Positions 61,083 to 64,000 of a DNA stretch of 64,000 nt are shown piece after piece. The translations under genes were made by a program, and so were the position numbers. Each line of letters opens with the position of its first letter. Positions within the stretch are counted from its first letter, which is position 1. The notes beneath the pieces were generated by a model, which was given only the letters and a program-made list of their open reading frames with translations, was not told the DNA's origin and searched no databases. Origin of the DNA: Bacteroidota bacterium (GTDB lineage Bacteria > Bacteroidota > Bacteroidia > Bacteroidales > UBA4417); NCBI GenBank assembly GCA_013376995.1, contig JACAAZ010000003.1:124001-188000 (forward strand), written 5' to 3'.

Positions 61083-63071
61083 TTAATGGTAAACGCTGAG
61101 TTCAGTTATGGATGTGAAGCCTGAAACCTGTTTCGTGTATTTATTCCAGTGATCCTGGATCTTTGCATCGCCAATGATCCTGATCCCTTTGGTCTCAATA
61201 GTTTCAAAACTGATCACATATTCAACAAAATGAGGCTGGAAGAATACGATATCTGTTTCAGGCAAAGGAGGTGAGATCTGAGTTTTCTCAACCGGGACCC
61301 ATTTCCCGGCTTCATTGAGGTATTGGACATTAAGGGATGTAAACCATCCGCCGAATTCTTCAAGGCATCCCGAATGGAAAGCCATCATACTGATCTTCTG
61401 GGGCGTTTTCCAGCTATAGCCATAATAATCAACTTTGGGAATTTTGGCTTTGGCAGCCAGGCTGTAAAATACTGAGCCAGGACCGGATAGTACCCCATCA
61501 TTAATTACGTCAACACTTTTAGCGTACATGGATTTCCCGAACGTATACCAGCAGGAATCAAGAACCTTTTCATTCAGGTTGCGCACATTGGCCAGGATGG
61601 AATCAGCAGTGGGAGCAATATTGGTTCCCCGCACTAGCAGATTAAACTCTTTAGTGGCTTTTTCTTTCCCGTTGTCCAGTTGGAGGGTTATCCTGGAATA
61701 TCCACCTGATGTTGGGATCCCTGTGAGTTTTCCTTTCGAGAAGGTAAGGCCATCAGGCAATTTGCCCCCAACAAGGCTCCAGTTATAAACCTTATTTGCT
61801 TCGGTGTAGAAATTATAATCAACGGGCTTTCCAACCTCCATCCTTGGAAGGGGCCCCAGGCAAAACTCGACCGGTGGATTGAATGCGGCCTCCGGGTTGA
61901 TGGTCAAAACTTCGAACCCGGGTTTACCACTGAGTTTTCCACCTTTGGCAATTACCAGGTCGATTGTGGCCTTTAATGTTTGGTCGATCATCTCCGAAAT
62001 TTTTCCATCCGGCATATCGTACCTTGTAATATTGATATACCTGTCGTTAAATGGCAATTTCCATCCTTCAATTGGCAGGTACAGATTTTCCGGCAAACCC
62101 TTCATTCCATTGATAACACCCATCAATCCGGCAACTGTAGCTGCCTGGTTATCAGCATCAAAACCCATTGCGCAGGAATAGTCAAGTGTATTTTGAAAAT
62201 TACCATTCCCATACAACATGGCGAGTACAGCACATGCGCCATTCAGGTTGGCGTTCCAGATGGTTTTGGTCATATCGGGTTCATCGATGTAATATTTCTG
62301 CGCCATTTCTTTCCTTGCAGCCTTCCAATCAGCAGGGTATTTATCATGAAGTGAAATCATATCCTTCACTGTTGCAGTAAACCGGCCATTTGAGGGCAAC
62401 GCCTTTATTCCAATCTCAATGAGTTTATGAATGTCTTTCTCAAAGTAGGCTGCCGAATACATGGCGCCATAGAAGATTGTGGGTTCAACACCCCAGCTGT
62501 CACTGGTAATGCGAGCGGCCCAATCGGATTTAGCTGCTGCATATCCAATCATTCCAGGGGCAATTACTCCCCAAATTTCATTAATCAACTGAGGGTCGAT
62601 CTGGAACCAATGCGGGTTCAGCTCTTTACTACCGGTAAATGGCGGAGTATAGCCAAAATGCATAAGCCCGACTGCTGCCCGGTTGGCTAACCAGACACGG
62701 TCACGGATATGGTACATCCAGGCTTCCCGGAGCTGCTGATAGGTGGGTTCTTCACCATATTTCACCATCTGCAGGAGGTACATGTATTCCACATCCGTAT
62801 CATCATCAGAGAAAGCACCGTCGTATTTCTTCAGCTTATCCAGGTTCTTCATATACCCATACGGCCAGGTTTCTGGCCCCGGGTTACTGATGTATTTGCC
62901 TTCGTGAGGCAAGCCATAGATATTACCGATCATCTGACCTATCCACTCAGCAGCTATTTTATCTCTCAATTCACTAACCTTAATCTTATATTGTTTGTTT
63001 CCCATTGATTGATAGGAAACCAGTGATAAGAAGAGGAGTACAAGTGCTATTCTGAATGATGCTTTCATCAT
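61083..63071 (-). CDS. Exported ADP-ribosylglycohydrolase-fold protein with Ig-like domain (ARH-3)
   Basis: A 662-residue protein with a signal peptide (ALVLLFLSLVSYQSMG), not a lipobox. The catalytic part has LRDKIAAEWIGQMIGNIYG, GAFSDDDTDVEYMYLLQ and CAMGFDADNQAATVAGLMGVINGM. A putative Ig domain (about 400-480; PVDYNFYTEANKVYNWSLVGGKLPDGLTFSKGKLTGIPTSGGY) and a C-terminal discoidin-like part follow. It is more diverged than ARH-1 and ARH-2. It starts 2 bp after the SusD-like stop, showing tight linkage to the uptake system. Confidence 0.88.
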   Translation of the reverse strand: MMKASFRIALVLLFLSLVSYQSMGNKQYKIKVSELRDKIAAEWIGQMIGNIYGLPHEGKYISNPGPETWPYGYMKNLDKLKKYDGAFSDDDTDVEYMYLLQMVKYGEEPTYQQLREAWMYHIRDRVWLANRAAVGLMHFGYTPPFTGSKELNPHWFQIDPQLINEIWGVIAPGMIGYAAAKSDWAARITSDSWGVEPTIFYGAMYSAAYFEKDIHKLIEIGIKALPSNGRFTATVKDMISLHDKYPADWKAARKEMAQKYYIDEPDMTKTIWNANLNGACAVLAMLYGNGNFQNTLDYSCAMGFDADNQAATVAGLMGVINGMKGLPENLYLPIEGWKLPFNDRYINITRYDMPDGKISEMIDQTLKATIDLVIAKGGKLSGKPGFEVLTINPEAAFNPPVEFCLGPLPRMEVGKPVDYNFYTEANKVYNWSLVGGKLPDGLTFSKGKLTGIPTSGGYSRITLQLDNGKEKATKEFNLLVRGTNIAPTADSILANVRNLNEKVLDSCWYTFGKSMYAKSVDVINDGVLSGPGSVFYSLAAKAKIPKVDYYGYSWKTPQKISMMAFHSGCLEEFGGWFTSLNVQYLNEAGKWVPVEKTQISPPLPETDIVFFQPHFVEYVISFETIETKGIRIIGDAKIQDHWNKYTKQVSGFTSITELSVYH

Positions 63072-63073
63072 TA

Positions 63074-64000
63074 TTACATAGGGTTTTGTATAAGATTTGA
63101 GTTGGCATCCAATACAGCCTGGGGAATTGGGAACAGTTTTGCATTGGTTCCGGAGGCCGGCTTATTCCAGCCTGCATTTCCCCATACTCCAAAACGAATC
63201 ATATCCTGACGGCGATGACCTTCCCAGGCAAATTCCCTGCCCAGTTCATCAAGGAACCCTGTAGTGGTTAAATCGGAACTCGTCAAAGGAGCAAGACCAG
63301 CCCGGGTCCTGATTTTTTGAAGATCCGGGTCACTCAGGAATTCTTCTGCCCGGTTTAACCGCCAAAGGGCTTCCAGCTTGGTATAAAGAACATCGGTATA
63401 GCGGAAGAGGACAAAATCATTTTCCATATCATTCGTGTAATACTCCAGGCCTTCCTGGTATTCATACTTGCAGCAGCGGGCGCCTTCCCATTTTTTTCGT
63501 GCCATATAATTTGCCACCGTCGAAGTATAGATAAAAGGCTCACCGTCAACGATGATATCCTGCCCGTTCTTATCTTTTTGCTGGCCGACAAGGAATGATT
63601 TTTTACGAAGGTCGCTGTCGGAATATTTGTCGATGAACCCTGGTTCAAGGATAAATTCATCCCACATCCCGCCCAGGAACTTAAAGGTGGCCCTGCTGGC
63701 ATCATTAAGTGTTAGGGTATACCAGTAAAAATGGTCCTTTGTCAAGACGGTTTCCATTGGAATAACAAAAATGTTTTCGGTTGAACCTTCGTTGTGAACC
63801 TTGAAATTTGCAAAGAAGTCATCTTCAATATGGTAACTGTTTAAGGCAATAACCTTATCGCAGGCATCAATGGCTTTCTGATTTTCATCAATTCCAATCC
63901 ACTCCTGAGCATTCAGGTACATCTTGGCAAGCAGCGTATAGGCCATTCCCTGGGTAACCCGGCCGTAATATTCAAGGTTTGGCTTATCCTGGAGTTTGTC
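63074..64000 (-). CDS. SusD/RagB-family nutrient-binding lipoprotein, 3' part, cut by window edge
   Basis: The open frame runs from the window end to 63074; 308 residues are visible and the N-terminus lies outside. It contains the tetratricopeptide-like segment GRVTQGMAYTLLAKMYLNAQEW, FVLFRYTDVLYTKLEALWRLNRAEEFLSDPDLQKIRTRAGL (typical SusD RagB 'RYTDVLL..AEA') and a final AWEGHRRQDMIRFG / FPIPQAVLDANSNLIQNP. SusD proteins sit on the outer face and pass ligands to SusC. An adjacent SusC is expected beyond the window. Confidence 0.95.
   Translation of the reverse strand, partial: DKLQDKPNLEYYGRVTQGMAYTLLAKMYLNAQEWIGIDENQKAIDACDKVIALNSYHIEDDFFANFKVHNEGSTENIFVIPMETVLTKDHFYWYTLTLNDASRATFKFLGGMWDEFILEPGFIDKYSDSDLRKKSFLVGQQKDKNGQDIIVDGEPFIYTSTVANYMARKKWEGARCCKYEYQEGLEYYTNDMENDFVLFRYTDVLYTKLEALWRLNRAEEFLSDPDLQKIRTRAGLAPLTSSDLTTTGFLDELGREFAWEGHRRQDMIRFGVWGNAGWNKPASGTNAKLFPIPQAVLDANSNLIQNPM

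Overview
The window looks like a chromosomal segment from a Bacteroidota bacterium, probably order Bacteroidales or Marinilabiliales. The evidence is a SusD-type lipoprotein at the right edge, many lipoproteins, TAnnTTTG-type -7 promoter boxes, an OmpA with TSP3 repeats, GH130 enzymes and moderate A+T content. No rRNA, tRNA, CRISPR array or intact insertion sequence was recognised. Almost all genes are on the minus strand.

Layout. 1-9.3 kb: the 5' end of an MgtA-type P-type ATPase gene, an OYE reductase-CbpA-CbpM chaperone operon, two small envelope proteins, a Ca-type P-ATPase, a universal stress protein and a small acidic protein. 9.5-21 kb: two small exported proteins, three signalling groups (CheB-CheR-PAS fusion, PAS protein and AraC regulator; AraC regulator and histidine kinase), a flavodoxin-reductase-like enzyme, a methyltransferase and an OmpA. 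21-26 kb: an operon of coiled-coil lipoprotein, hybrid histidine kinase, ECF sigma factor and a DUF6600-like protein. 26-35 kb: a large glycosyltransferase, MlaE-MlaF-MlaD, an outer-membrane barrel and an AsmA-like protein. 35-41.6 kb: small stress proteins (CsbD, DUF5670-like, YtxH, holin-like), an AI-2E exporter and a second, plus-strand MlaE-F-D set. 41.6-50.3 kb: two GH130 enzymes, an NRAMP transporter, an envelope/YceI operon and a third AraC regulator. 50.4-52.3 kb: a lipoprotein and a CitMHS transporter. 52.5-64 kb: a PUL-like operon of SusD, three exported ADP-ribosylglycohydrolase-fold proteins, two double-domain esterases, a sugar-permease-like protein and a lipoprotein.

The main discovery is a shared promoter module present 12 times between 4.6 and 49.7 kb. 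Every copy spans exactly 69 bp. In the direction of transcription it reads AATGTGTGAATnATGTAA, 13 bp, TTGTGTAA, 22 bp, then a TAnnTTTG-like -7 box. The copies precede small stress and envelope genes, the OmpA, the lipoprotein-kinase-sigma operon, one AraC-kinase operon, one Mla operon and the YceI operon. The two TGTAA boxes are direct repeats 21 bp apart, a spacing that suits an AraC-type activator. The window encodes three paralogous AraC regulators with an HMA-like N-terminus. One lies downstream of a module copy and another overlaps one. I infer a locally clustered envelope-stress regulon controlled by one or more of these regulators. The second system of interest is the 52.5-64 kb operon, which resembles a divergent ribose/nucleoside-scavenging (Rus-like) locus.
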